Below are positions 34,407 to 42,765 of a DNA stretch of 64,000 bases, piece after piece; position 1 is the stretch's first letter; every line of letters starts with the position of its first letter. This stretch comes from Desulfosporosinus orientis DSM 765. Its GTDB lineage: Bacteria > Bacillota > Desulfitobacteriia > Desulfitobacteriales > Desulfitobacteriaceae. Position numbers and translations under genes: made by a program. The notes under the pieces were generated by a model. It was not told the DNA's origin. It saw only the letters and a program-made list of their open reading frames with translations, and ran no database searches. The stretch lies in assembly GCF_000235605.1 (NCBI RefSeq), contig NC_016584.1, positions 4,632,001 to 4,696,000 on the forward strand. The letters are read 5' to 3'.

Positions 34407-36458
34407 ATGAAGAAAGCTTGGTTCTTAGTGGTTCTGCTCACGGTGTTTGTTGTTGTCACGTTGCCTAGGTTAGGTAAAGCAACCAGTGAAGAGGTAACGC
34501 TCACCCCGGAACAAAGTCTGCCTAGCGTAGAAACAGCGGAAAATCTGCGCAATCTTTTGAAGGAATCGGAAAGTTCCAGAACATTGCTGGGTCGAGGAAG
34601 ACTCTATGTCAGTGACGGGATGTTGGGGGCAGTGAATAAATCCGCACAAGCAGCATCAGAAGCAGCAGCACCTGCACCCTCAGATCATTCAACCACCAAT
34701 CTGCAAGTAGAGGGTGTGGATGAAGCCGACATTATTAAAAACGACGGTCAATACATCTATCAAGTGAACCCTCAGGAACTGATTGTTTCTCAGGCTTACC
34801 CTGCCAATCAAATGAAGATAGTCAGCCGCATAAGCTTTAAAGAGGGAGAATTTACACCCCAGGAGCTTTACGTGGATGACCATTATTTGGTCTTAATCGG
34901 AAATGCTTATTATCCGGGAACTTCCTCTCCTGATACTCCCAAGGTTCAGCCTCAAGTCCGGGATGCTTCCCAAGTGCAAATCTATCCTCCTGTCTGGATC
35001 AGGTCTGTCTCCAAGGTCATCGTCTATGACCTTGCCGATAAAACCAATCTAAATAAGCTCCGGGAACTGGAACTGGATGGTGACTACCTATCTTCCCGTA
35101 AAATCGGTTCCAACCTTTATTTAATCGCTAACAAGTATTTAGATACCTATCGAATTATGGAACAAGGTGCAGAACCGTCCCTCCCCAGTTACCGTGATAC
35201 TGCCGGCAAAGGAGATTTTGTGACCATAGGCTATCCAGACATTCATTACTTTCCCCAATCCATTGAAGCTAATTATTTGCTGATGGCTGCTCTTGATCTG
35301 GATCAGAAGGATCAGGAAATGCAGGTTTCAGTTTATCTGGGTTCCGGTCAGGCCGTCTACGCTTCCGCCTCCAATCTCTTTGTAGCCGTAACCCAATACC
35401 AGCAGCAACTCCCAAAGCCTGAGCCGGCTTTATCGGAATCAACATCTGAAACCCAACCGGCATCGAATAGCTCTGCTTCATCTTCCCCGGCCGTAGCGCC
35501 CAAAACCTTAATCCCTCCCGTTAAACTATCCACCGGTCTCTATAAATTCGAACTCTCTCCAGGCACTACTGCCTATAAAGCTAAAGGTGAAGTTCCGGGC
35601 ACCACTCTTAATCAGTTTGCCATGGACGAAAATAAGGGCTATTTGAGGATCGCAACAACAACCGGTCAGATTTGGCGTACGGATGAGCTTACGTCTAAAA
35701 ATAACGTCTATGTCCTGGATGAAAACCTTCAACTGGCAGGCAAAATCGAAGATATTGCTCCCGGTGAGAAGATCTATTCCGTTCGCTTCATGGGAGACCG
35801 AGGCTACTTGGTAACCTTTAAAAGTGTCGACCCCTTCTTCGTCCTGGACCTTAAAGACCCTGCCGCTCCGGCCATTTTAGGCGCTTTGAAAATCCCGGGA
35901 TACAGTGATTATCTCCACCCTTATGATGAAAACCATATCATTGGTTTCGGCAAAGAGACCATCGAAGTAAGTCAAAGTGGTTCTTTTTACCAAGGTCTTA
36001 AGTTAGCCGTCTTTGATGTCACGGATGTTGCTCATCCTATGGAGATGTTTAGGACAACGATCGGCGACCGGGGGACGGATTCCGAAGTACTTCATAACCA
36101 CAAGGCCCTCCTTTTTGATAAAGAAAAGGGGATTTTATCCTTCCCCGTTACCCTTATGGAAGTGGCCAATCCGGGCAGCGTCAATTCAAGGAACATCTTC
36201 CCTGACTACGGTCAATTTACCTATCAGGGTGCTTATGTTTATCATTTTGATCTGGTCAACGGCTTCAACCTAAGAGGAAAGATAACCCATCTCAAGAATG
36301 AGGATATCCTAAAATCCGGTCAGTATTATCTGAACAGCTCTAAGACCGTCGAGCGGGTGATGTTCATCAAAGACACCCTTTATACCATTTCCCAAGGGAT
36401 GATCAAAGCCAATGATCTTTCGTCACTACAAGAGAAGAAGAGCTTAATTCTAAAATAA
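34407..36458 (+). CDS. Secreted beta-propeller domain protein (Beta_propel family)
   Basis: A 683-residue exported protein with a signal peptide (AWFLVVLLTVFVVVTLP, about residues 4-20). The hallmark NLQVEGVDEADIIKNDGQYIY near residue 100 places it in the Pfam Beta_propel group, distant relatives of WD40. A Ser/Pro/Ala-rich linker lies near residues 335-375. Function is unknown; relatives occur in secreted or spore- and envelope-associated contexts. The ATG at 34407 follows GGAGGG by nine bases. It is divergent from the VWA protein 200 bases away, and the two may act together at the cell surface. Confidence 0.87.
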   Translation: MKKAWFLVVLLTVFVVVTLPRLGKATSEEVTLTPEQSLPSVETAENLRNLLKESESSRTLLGRGRLYVSDGMLGAVNKSAQAASEAAAPAPSDHSTTNLQVEGVDEADIIKNDGQYIYQVNPQELIVSQAYPANQMKIVSRISFKEGEFTPQELYVDDHYLVLIGNAYYPGTSSPDTPKVQPQVRDASQVQIYPPVWIRSVSKVIVYDLADKTNLNKLRELELDGDYLSSRKIGSNLYLIANKYLDTYRIMEQGAEPSLPSYRDTAGKGDFVTIGYPDIHYFPQSIEANYLLMAALDLDQKDQEMQVSVYLGSGQAVYASASNLFVAVTQYQQQLPKPEPALSESTSETQPASNSSASSSPAVAPKTLIPPVKLSTGLYKFELSPGTTAYKAKGEVPGTTLNQFAMDENKGYLRIATTTGQIWRTDELTSKNNVYVLDENLQLAGKIEDIAPGEKIYSVRFMGDRGYLVTFKSVDPFFVLDLKDPAAPAILGALKIPGYSDYLHPYDENHIIGFGKETIEVSQSGSFYQGLKLAVFDVTDVAHPMEMFRTTIGDRGTDSEVLHNHKALLFDKEKGILSFPVTLMEVANPGSVNSRNIFPDYGQFTYQGAYVYHFDLVNGFNLRGKITHLKNEDILKSGQYYLNSSKTVERVMFIKDTLYTISQGMIKANDLSSLQEKKSLILK

Positions 36459-36528
36459 GTCTCCATTTTCCCTGTCAATTGAACCTGATGTAAATTAACT
36501 CAATTCCAAATACGAAAAAGCGTAAAAT

Positions 36529-36570
36529 ATAAAAAGGCTGGAAGCATGTTTGCTGCTCCAGCCTTTTTAT
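36529..36570. terminator. Bidirectional terminator
   Basis: A hairpin with 14-bp arms (ATAAAAAGGCTGGA 36529-36542 and its complement 36557-36570) has A and T runs on either side and serves both convergent genes. Confidence 0.85.
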
Positions 36571-36581
36571 AAGTTGTCATG

Positions 36582-37109
36582 CTAGCCCCTGTATTTTTTC
36601 GTCAATCCCTTCAGGAAATTTCGGGCGTATTTATCCCCACACTCTTTGTAGTTCTTGTGCCCTTTCTTTCGTAACAGTGCGCTTAATTCTCCTTTGGTTA
36701 TCATGACCCCTGCTTCTCTTAAGATATCCATGATATCTTCACTGGTCAGGGACAAAGCAATCTTCAATTTTTTAAGCAAACTATTATTAGGATTTTCGTT
36801 ATTCTCCAGGGCAGGTGTCTCAGGCTGTCCTTGTTTTGGTTCTTGCTTTCCTCTTTTAAAGATGATCAAGCCATTAAGAAAGGATTCCAGCATACTGTTC
36901 CTGCATTTAATATTTTCTTCCCTTTCTTCCCCTTCCCAGTGATCCTCAGCGTCATTTTGGTAACGGTAAGTTTCCTTTGATTTAATGAGCAGCTTCCGAA
37001 CTGTCTCTTCTGTTACTTCAGTGCCGCCAAGTTTAAAGATCTCTACCATATCTCTATCCCGTAAATTCAGGGCATATCTTACTCTAATTAAGATGTCATT
37101 ATTATCCAT
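36582..37109 (-). CDS. DUF1456 family protein (YehS-like)
   Basis: A 175-residue protein made of two repeats of the DUF1456 helical unit: residues about 5-40 (ILIRVRYALNLRDRDMVEIF) and about 105-175 (LKIALSLTSEDIMDILREAG). They are joined by a charged Gln/Pro/Asn linker. The function of the family is not known. AGGAGG eight bases upstream of the ATG at 37109 fixes the start. It is divergent from the alkyltransferase gene at 37247. Confidence 0.88.
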   Translation of the reverse strand: MDNNDILIRVRYALNLRDRDMVEIFKLGGTEVTEETVRKLLIKSKETYRYQNDAEDHWEGEEREENIKCRNSMLESFLNGLIIFKRGKQEPKQGQPETPALENNENPNNSLLKKLKIALSLTSEDIMDILREAGVMITKGELSALLRKKGHKNYKECGDKYARNFLKGLTKKYRG

Positions 37110-37246
37110 TGCTGATCCTCCTAGTCTTTTCATACCACAACTCACATTATAGCATGAATCCTTCTCTAGGGCAGGTTTGCTCATTGATATGATACAATAA
37201 ATAGATAGGATAAACTCCTTACAAGCTGCAAGTTAGGTGATAATCA

Positions 37247-37576
37247 TTGGACAGAAAAGAATTCGCCAATAAAGTTTATGAGATCGTCATGGATATCCCT
37301 TGGGGAAATGTCGCCACCTACGGCCTGATTGCCTTTTTATGCGGTTACCCCAGACGTTCAAGAATGGTCGGGCAGGCACTCCATCATGCCCCGGATTTCC
37401 TTAATATCCCTTGCCATCGGGTGGTAAACTCTCAGGGCCGTTTAGCTCCGGGATGGACAGAGCAAAAGCAACTCCTAGCTAATGAAGGTATCCGCTTCAA
37501 GGAAAACGGTTGCGTGGATTTAAAAAAGTATCTGTGGGATGTCAATTCAGGTAGTCTAAGCAGAGTAAGGGACTAG
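37247..37576 (+). CDS. Short O6-alkylguanine-DNA alkyltransferase family protein
   Basis: A 109-residue protein containing only the DNA-binding/active-site domain of MGMT: GNVATYGLIAFLCGYPRRSRMVGQAL (helix-turn-helix and arginine finger) and the active-site motif IPCHRVVNSQG. The nucleophilic Cys is kept, unlike alkyltransferase-like (Atl) proteins with Trp at this place, so it may repair rather than only mark damage. The start is TTG with AGGTGA upstream. It stands alone. Confidence 0.88.
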   Translation: MDRKEFANKVYEIVMDIPWGNVATYGLIAFLCGYPRRSRMVGQALHHAPDFLNIPCHRVVNSQGRLAPGWTEQKQLLANEGIRFKENGCVDLKKYLWDVNSGSLSRVRD

Positions 37577-37612
37577 GTTCTTGACCTAGCCCCTTCTGCA
37601 TTGACAAGTTTT

Positions 37613-38176
37613 TTACAGCTGATTGCCTATGGAAAATGCCGAGGCGATTTGTTTTCCTACGGTATAATAATTTCGACTGTCAGGAGCATATAATAGCGGT
37701 TTTATTTGTTCAATAGTCGGCTTGCCGCCTTCCTGTAAGGCCTCATCAATCTTTATATCCATAACCTCACCGATAAACTGGGTGTGCAGGCCAATTTCAA
37801 GGACGTTGATGATTTTGCATTCGACATTAAAGGGAAATTCTTTAATATAAGGGGCATCAACCAGGTCACTTTTGACCGGTGTGAGACCCGTCTTGGCAAA
37901 TTTGTCTTCCTTCTTGCCCGATACGATGCCGAAATAATCGGCTTCTTTGACATAGTTTTCTGAGGGGATATTAATAGTAAAGGCCTTTTTGGACATCAGA
38001 TTACCGTATGTATAAGTAGCTTTGCGCAATGAAATTGCAACACATGGCGGAGATGAGCAGCAAATGCCTCCCCAGGCAGCAGTCATCACATTGGGCTTGT
38101 CTTCGTCATCATAGGTACCTATGATTAATACCGGTGTCGGATAGATTAAAGTTTTAGCCCCTAAACTTTTTTTCAT
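37613..38176 (-). CDS. Flavin reductase-like / FMN-binding split-barrel protein
   Basis: A 187-residue flavoredoxin-type protein. The split-barrel opening [36 protein letters not shown] is typical, with [12 protein letters not shown] for FMN contact. Family members reduce flavins or transfer electrons in anaerobes. GAGG eight bases before the ATG at 38176 decides the start; an in-frame GTG three codons earlier overlaps the ribosome site. No operon partner. Confidence 0.9.
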   Translation of the reverse strand: MKKSLGAKTLIYPTPVLIIGTYDDEDKPNVMTAAWGGICCSSPPCVAISLRKATYTYGNLMSKKAFTINIPSENYVKEADYFGIVSGKKEDKFAKTGLTPVKSDLVDAPYIKEFPFNVECKIINVLEIGLHTQFIGEVMDIKIDEALQEGGKPTIEQIKPLLYAPDSRNYYTVGKQIASAFSIGNQL

Positions 38177-38353
38177 AGTGTTCACCTCTTTATCCTTTTA
38201 TAATATTATAATATCTTTTGGTCAACTTTTAATACTATACTCGTAATTGCCCTTATCATTGGAAGTACTTCACCAAAGGCCATCTCGGGGAAAAATCAAT
38301 GTATCGTTCCAAAAATCGGCTGCATAGACCGATAAGGATACCATTGAGTAAAA

Positions 38354-38887
38354 TTACAGGATTAAAGACTGGTCAATAGAGGGGTCCTCATTAGGTGGGT
38401 TAGTCTGAGCAAGGGGTTTTGGCTCAAACAAGTCTCCATGACCCAGCAGCAGCGTTAGGAATCCTGCTGAAACACCCCAAACTGTACTGTTAAAACCCAT
38501 GAACAGGTTTGTCAATATATCTTTTGGATGATCTTTACATGACCCCATTTTTGCAAGAATGCCTCTGAAAATTCCATAGCTCAACATGCCGTTTAGCAGT
38601 CCTTTTACCAACACATTACACTTGTTAACCTTCCCCGTACAGGTAAGAAAAAAAACATAAGCTATTCCATCAAAAGATGCTGTAATAAAATCAGTAAAAA
38701 TTCCAAACACATTTCCCTTTTTATTAACAATTTTATGCTTTGCTAAAAACAAACTTGCAGCAAGGTTGCTGCACTTTCCTTTAGTAATACCTTTGTAATA
38801 CAGAGTCTCACATAAAACTGTTTTAGGAATGTTGGCCAATAAACCTACTACTAAACCCAGGATCACTTTGTCTTTGATTTTACACAT
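38354..38887 (-). CDS. Hypothetical four-helix membrane protein
   Basis: A 177-residue membrane protein opening with a short basic segment then KDKVILGLVVGLLANI, and with further hydrophobic segments near residues 60-80, 95-112 and 130-150. The C-terminal tail after GHGDLFEP is polar. It resembles the protein at 41902-42477 in length, in its opening (KDRMLLGILSGG), in spacing of the helices and in the ending (FGDESLFNE). I take them as distant paralogs, which is unproven. Function unknown; not an identified transporter. Confidence 0.75.
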   Translation of the reverse strand: MCKIKDKVILGLVVGLLANIPKTVLCETLYYKGITKGKCSNLAASLFLAKHKIVNKKGNVFGIFTDFITASFDGIAYVFFLTCTGKVNKCNVLVKGLLNGMLSYGIFRGILAKMGSCKDHPKDILTNLFMGFNSTVWGVSAGFLTLLLGHGDLFEPKPLAQTNPPNEDPSIDQSLIL

Positions 38888-38947
38888 ATACTCACAACTT
38901 TCTTTAAAAAAGATCTTAATTTAAGCTTCCCCGTTATACAATAAATA

Positions 38948-39118
38948 TTAGTCCTTGTTTAAACTTAAAATACTATGAGAGCTAGTTTCGTGAAACAAAA
39001 TGCTTCCATTGAACAAATTGTTGGTGCCAGCTAAAGTCTGGCTCAAATGGCTGGACATCTTGAAACTCTCATCCTTAAATTTAAAGTTAAATAGCATAAA
39101 ATATATAGACGGAAACAT
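38948..39118 (-). CDS. Possible 56-residue small protein
   Basis: An ATG at 39118 lies five bases after GGGAGG, which is the 3' arm of the hairpin 39119-39157. The frame encodes 56 residues, opening MFPSIYFMLFNFKFKDESFK, with ordinary codon choice. No family was recognised. It could be translated only if the hairpin opens. The case rests on the ribosome site and codon pattern and is weak. Confidence 0.3.
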   Translation of the reverse strand: MFPSIYFMLFNFKFKDESFKMSSHLSQTLAGTNNLFNGSILFHETSSHSILSLNKD

Positions 39119-39157
39119 AAGAACCTCCCTTTCTGCAATTTGCAGGGGGAGGTTCTT
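39119..39157 (-). terminator. Hairpin after the GNAT gene, also holding a ribosome site
   Basis: Eleven-base arms (AAGAACCTCCC 39119-39129 and 39147-39157) enclose an inner CTGCAA/TTGCAG stem. It follows the acetyltransferase stop (39186) on the minus strand. The T tract is weak, and the 3' arm supplies GGGAGG for the ATG at 39118, so it may be a terminator or a translational switch. Confidence 0.55.
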
Positions 39158-39185
39158 TCTCTGGCGCCTTTTGCTGAAATTGACA

Positions 39186-39695
39186 TTACAGCTCTTTTTC
39201 AAAACACATTATCGTCCATTTATCTCCTTGTTTCTCCTGGTAAAAGGTAAATCCCCTATTATTCCAGAACCTTAACGCACGTTCGTTTCCTTTAATAACG
39301 CCAAGGCGTACTTTTTTTAAACCTTTCGTTTTCATTAAGAATTCATATCTTTCCAGTGCTGCTATGGCATAACCTTTACCTTGATTTTTGGTATGTATCA
39401 TTAATAACCCGAGCCACGGCATTTTATCAGAAGGGTTCTCGCTGAGGTAATCAATGACTCCTATTGGAGAACCGTTATGCATAATATAGCTCATAACTGC
39501 ACCAACCCTTTTTGAGGATTCGTACATCTCTAGGATTTCGGCATCGGTAAGCTCAGCATGACCTTCGGACAATATGTTATATTCTTTGTTTGAGTTAACT
39601 ATTTGTTTTAATGCTTCAAGGCAATTAGAGGGAACAGTCCTAAATTCAACTGAGGGCAATTTCTTTATCCATATTTCATTCAATGATACCAACAA
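39186..39695 (-). CDS. GNAT-family N-acetyltransferase
   Basis: A protein of up to 169 residues with the GNAT core: YIMHNGSPIGVIDYL (strand), LMIHTKNQGKGYAIAAL (acetyl-CoA loop, about 98-114) and LGVIKGNERALRFWNNRGF (last helix and strand). The acceptor is not known. The start is uncertain: the track start is TTG directly abutting GGAAAGG; another in-frame TTG lies four codons later. It is convergent with nothing close and divergent from the DUF2975 operon. Confidence 0.87.
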   Translation of the reverse strand: MLVSLNEIWIKKLPSVEFRTVPSNCLEALKQIVNSNKEYNILSEGHAELTDAEILEMYESSKRVGAVMSYIMHNGSPIGVIDYLSENPSDKMPWLGLLMIHTKNQGKGYAIAALERYEFLMKTKGLKKVRLGVIKGNERALRFWNNRGFTFYQEKQGDKWTIMCFEKEL

Positions 39696-39863
39696 CCTTT
39701 CCGTTGGGCTTTTATAGTAGTTTGTAGCAAATAAGTAAAAGCCATGTCTATCAATATTGTCGTATTACAATAATATTATACCTCAAATCAACAATTATTT
39801 ATTGATTATCGATAAATAATATATTAAAATCTACTTAAGAAACTAATCAGTGAGGTGCTGTCT

Positions 39864-40337
39864 ATGAAACGAGAAACGCTGTTCTTAAAGGTCGTTGTTT
39901 TTCTTATGGGAATTCCGGTTCTTGCCTTGTGTCTATTTGGGTTGCCTGGGATTGCTAAAGAAGCAGCAGACCATTTTCCAAGTCATTGGGTATATCCCTC
40001 GATAATCGGTATGTATGGAGCAGCGATACCTTTTTACGCTGTATTATATCAGGCTTTTAGACTTCTAACCTATATTGACAAAAACATAGCTTTCTCGGAA
40101 TTATCGGTAAAAGCTTTAAAGACTATAAAATACTGTGCAGTCTCAGTCAGTATTTTGTTTTCGGCAAGTTTGCCGCTCTTTTATCTCGTCGCGGATGCAG
40201 ACGATGCCCCAGGTCTCTTATTGCTCGGAATGGTTATTGCTTTTGCCCCAATTGTCATTGCAGTCTTTGCGGCTGTGCTTGAAAAGCTTTTAAAAGATGC
40301 AATTAATATTAAATCCGAAAATGATCTGACGATTTGA
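39864..40337 (+). CDS. DUF2975 membrane protein
   Basis: A 157-residue protein with four membrane helices (about residues 5-27, 45-67, 90-115 and 120-142), matching the DUF2975 family. Members are often paired with a small Cro/C1-type regulator, as here (40348-40557). The family's role is not established. GAGGTG lies six bases before the ATG at 39864; a GTG three codons earlier is part of that ribosome site. It is the first gene of a three-gene operon. Confidence 0.88.
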   Translation: MKRETLFLKVVVFLMGIPVLALCLFGLPGIAKEAADHFPSHWVYPSIIGMYGAAIPFYAVLYQAFRLLTYIDKNIAFSELSVKALKTIKYCAVSVSILFSASLPLFYLVADADDAPGLLLLGMVIAFAPIVIAVFAAVLEKLLKDAINIKSENDLTI

Positions 40338-40347
40338 GGTGAGTAAT

Positions 40348-40557
40348 ATGGCAATTATTATCAATCTTGATGTGATGTTGGCCAAAAGAAAAATGAGCCT
40401 CACAGAACTTTCGGAGAGAGTTGGAATTACGATTGCTAATCTTTCCGTCTTAAAAACCGGCAAGGCAAAAGCGATTCGCTTATCTACTTTAGAGGCTATC
40501 TGTAAAGCTTTAGACTGTCAACCGGGGGATATTCTCGAATACAGGAAGAATCATTAA
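40348..40557 (+). CDS. Small Cro/C1-type helix-turn-helix regulator (YozG-like)
   Basis: A 69-residue XRE-family protein that is all DNA-binding domain: MLAKRKMSLTELSERVGITIANLSVLKTGKAKAIRLSTLEAICKALDCQPGDIL in outline, with the recognition helix around ANLSVLKTGK. Proteins of this type accompany DUF2975 genes and probably regulate them. GAGGTG eight bases before the ATG at 40348 sets the start. It follows the DUF2975 gene by 10 bases and precedes the large membrane protein by 16. Confidence 0.92.
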   Translation: MAIIINLDVMLAKRKMSLTELSERVGITIANLSVLKTGKAKAIRLSTLEAICKALDCQPGDILEYRKNH

Positions 40558-40573
40558 ACGTATGGAGGTTATT

Positions 40574-41821
40574 ATGGAAAATCTTATTTCAGAAAATATT
40601 GAACAACCGGCGGAGTTGGAAAGGCTTTACCGGCAGGAGCCTGAAAGATTTATCAGAGCCTTTCCCCAGGTATTTAAAGAACATCAGGATCTAATCATCC
40701 TGAAAGTTTGGCAGGAACGGCTAAATTATAATAGTACTAGGAATGAAAGTCTGGAATCTGATGCGAAGTGGAAAGACCTTCTGTTAGTTATTGTGATTTC
40801 CTTGCTGGCCGGAACAATTGCCAGGTTGTTGTTTCCATCCATTGATAAAGGATTGATTAATCCGGCAAATATTGTTTTTTCCATTTTTCCCTTGCTTTCA
40901 TTCTATTTTCTATTAAAAAACCGTCCTTCAAAAAAGCTAATTTTGTCAATTGGCCTCTCTTACCTGGCGGCATTGATTTACTTAAACTTTTTGCCTGTAA
41001 AAAACTCAGATAGTATTATTCTGGCTAATCTGCATTTACCCTTTTTCTTATGGTCCATCGTTGCAATATCGTTTATAGGAGACTATCGACTCCAGCCGGG
41101 AAAGGTTTTGGAATACTTGAAGTACAACGGTGAGCTTCTCATTAGCGCTGGTTTGTTACACATTTGTGGTATGGTTTTAACCGCTTTGACCATTGGTTTA
41201 TTTAAGGTAATTCAAGTCAATATCGAAGATTTTTATATAAATAATATTGCGATTTATGGAGTTGCTGGTTCACCATTTGTAGCCACTTATTTAGCCAAAA
41301 CCAGGGGTATAACCAAGAATATTGCGCCTTATTTAGCAAAGATTTTTAGCCCTTTGGTTTTAATAACATTATCTGTCTATTTAGCCACAATCATTATAAC
41401 GCAGAAGAATCCATATACCGATAGAGAGTTCTTGTTAATTTTTAACTTAATGCTGATCTTAGTCTTAGCCATTACTATTTTTTCCGTCGCAGGAAGAGAA
41501 ACCGGCTCAAAAATAGCTTTCAATGATAGAATAATCTTCGCATTGTTAACCGTTGCTATCGTGATTGACTGTGTGGCATTATCGGCAATTGTGTTCAGAT
41601 TAACTTCTTATGGCATCACTCCAAACCGGTTGGCAGTTTTGGGTATGAATCTTCTTGTGTTTGTCCATTTAGTAAGGATTACGGTTAATTATTTCCGGTT
41701 TCTGCTGGGTAAAGTCAAAGTGGAGACGATTGAGGCTGCCATTACGCAGTATTTGCCGATTTATTCACTTTGGGCACTTATCGTTGCTATTTTCTTTCCG
41801 CTAATTTTCACTTATAAGTAA
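40574..41821 (+). CDS. DUF4153-like polytopic membrane protein
   Basis: A 415-residue protein. Residues 1-55 are soluble and charged (PERFIRAFPQVFKEHQDLIILKVWQERL), then about eleven to twelve membrane helices follow, ending VAIFFPLIFTYK. The pattern resembles DUF4153 proteins, but I cannot confirm the family from memory. GGAGG lies five bases before the ATG at 40574. Third gene of the DUF2975-XRE operon, ended by the terminator at 41847. A membrane stress or transport role is only a guess. Confidence 0.75.
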   Translation: MENLISENIEQPAELERLYRQEPERFIRAFPQVFKEHQDLIILKVWQERLNYNSTRNESLESDAKWKDLLLVIVISLLAGTIARLLFPSIDKGLINPANIVFSIFPLLSFYFLLKNRPSKKLILSIGLSYLAALIYLNFLPVKNSDSIILANLHLPFFLWSIVAISFIGDYRLQPGKVLEYLKYNGELLISAGLLHICGMVLTALTIGLFKVIQVNIEDFYINNIAIYGVAGSPFVATYLAKTRGITKNIAPYLAKIFSPLVLITLSVYLATIIITQKNPYTDREFLLIFNLMLILVLAITIFSVAGRETGSKIAFNDRIIFALLTVAIVIDCVALSAIVFRLTSYGITPNRLAVLGMNLLVFVHLVRITVNYFRFLLGKVKVETIEAAITQYLPIYSLWALIVAIFFPLIFTYK

Positions 41822-41846
41822 AATTCAAGTACTGCATTAGATGTCT

Positions 41847-41893
41847 AAAAACGCCCTCCCTTTGCCGCCAACAAACAAAGGGAGGGTGTTTTT
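41847..41893. terminator. Bidirectional terminator
   Basis: A 17-bp stem with one G-U pair (41848-41864 and 41876-41892) is flanked by A and T runs and serves the convergent genes at 41821 and 41902. Confidence 0.88.
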
Positions 41894-41901
41894 GATTTAA
41901 T

Positions 41902-42477
41902 TCAGTGAATATAAGTATTAGGTTGGGATTCCTTAACTACACTTTCATTGATGTTCATTGGCTTAGCTAGTGAGGCATCTTCCGCTGAGGTATGAGCAAT
42001 AACGCGTCTTTCATTGAAAAGTGATTCATCCCCAAATGTCACTATAGCCCAAGCAGCAACGATTCCTGTGATTGCATTGGTTAAAGCATATGATAAGGTG
42101 CTATTACTGTCTTTAGGCGCAACTTTATTATTTGCGAAGCCACTTAATAGGGCATTAGTAATAGCTCCTGTGATCGAACCTAACATAACACCTTTGAGGG
42201 GCCATTTTGCTAAACCAGCTTTCGTTAAACTCCATACCATAAATATACCATTCAGTACATTTAAACCAAAACTCATCCAAGCACCCAACAATTGTCCATT
42301 CCACTTTTTAGCCTGCCTTTTACTCTTTACCCATACGCCAGCAGCAGTACTCCAGTAACTGCGTTTTGAAATATTTTTTTTATAAGAAGCATAATCAAAC
42401 GCTGATTGAACTATAAAAGCCAGCCCTCCCGAAAGGATGCCTAATAACATACGATCTTTAGTCTTAGGAATCTTCAT
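41902..42477 (-). CDS. Hypothetical membrane protein, distant relative of 38354-38887
   Basis: A 191-residue protein with about four hydrophobic segments (residues about 8-27, 62-84, 92-112 and 128-150), two of them Gly/Ala-rich as in helix packing, and a polar C-terminal tail of about 40 residues. It opens KDRMLLGILSGGLAFI. It resembles the protein at 38354-38887 in size, opening and helix order. The two bracket the GNAT and DUF2975 genes. Good GGAGGG ribosome site before ATG. Function unknown. Confidence 0.75.
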   Translation of the reverse strand: MKIPKTKDRMLLGILSGGLAFIVQSAFDYASYKKNISKRSYWSTAAGVWVKSKRQAKKWNGQLLGAWMSFGLNVLNGIFMVWSLTKAGLAKWPLKGVMLGSITGAITNALLSGFANNKVAPKDSNSTLSYALTNAITGIVAAWAIVTFGDESLFNERRVIAHTSAEDASLAKPMNINESVVKESQPNTYIH

Positions 42478-42765
42478 AGTAACCCTCCTGTATCTTTTGA
42501 TTTGTATTCGTGCTATTTTGTTTTTTAGTCTTTACTAAATTTGCTGCTCGCTTCCATGTAAAATTTCCTAAAATGTACACAATATGGTGCTTTAATTTCC
42601 TTTTATCCGAGTTTCATTCAGATAATAACCTCAGCATGAAATAATTAAAAATTCAGCCGATCTTCAGTTCCTCCTCAGGACGATTTCAGCAAGCTCACTT
42701 ATACTTAGTTCAAATCAAAAGACGTGTAGAAAATATGAGAAAGTCAGAAGGAGTATGTGATAAAA

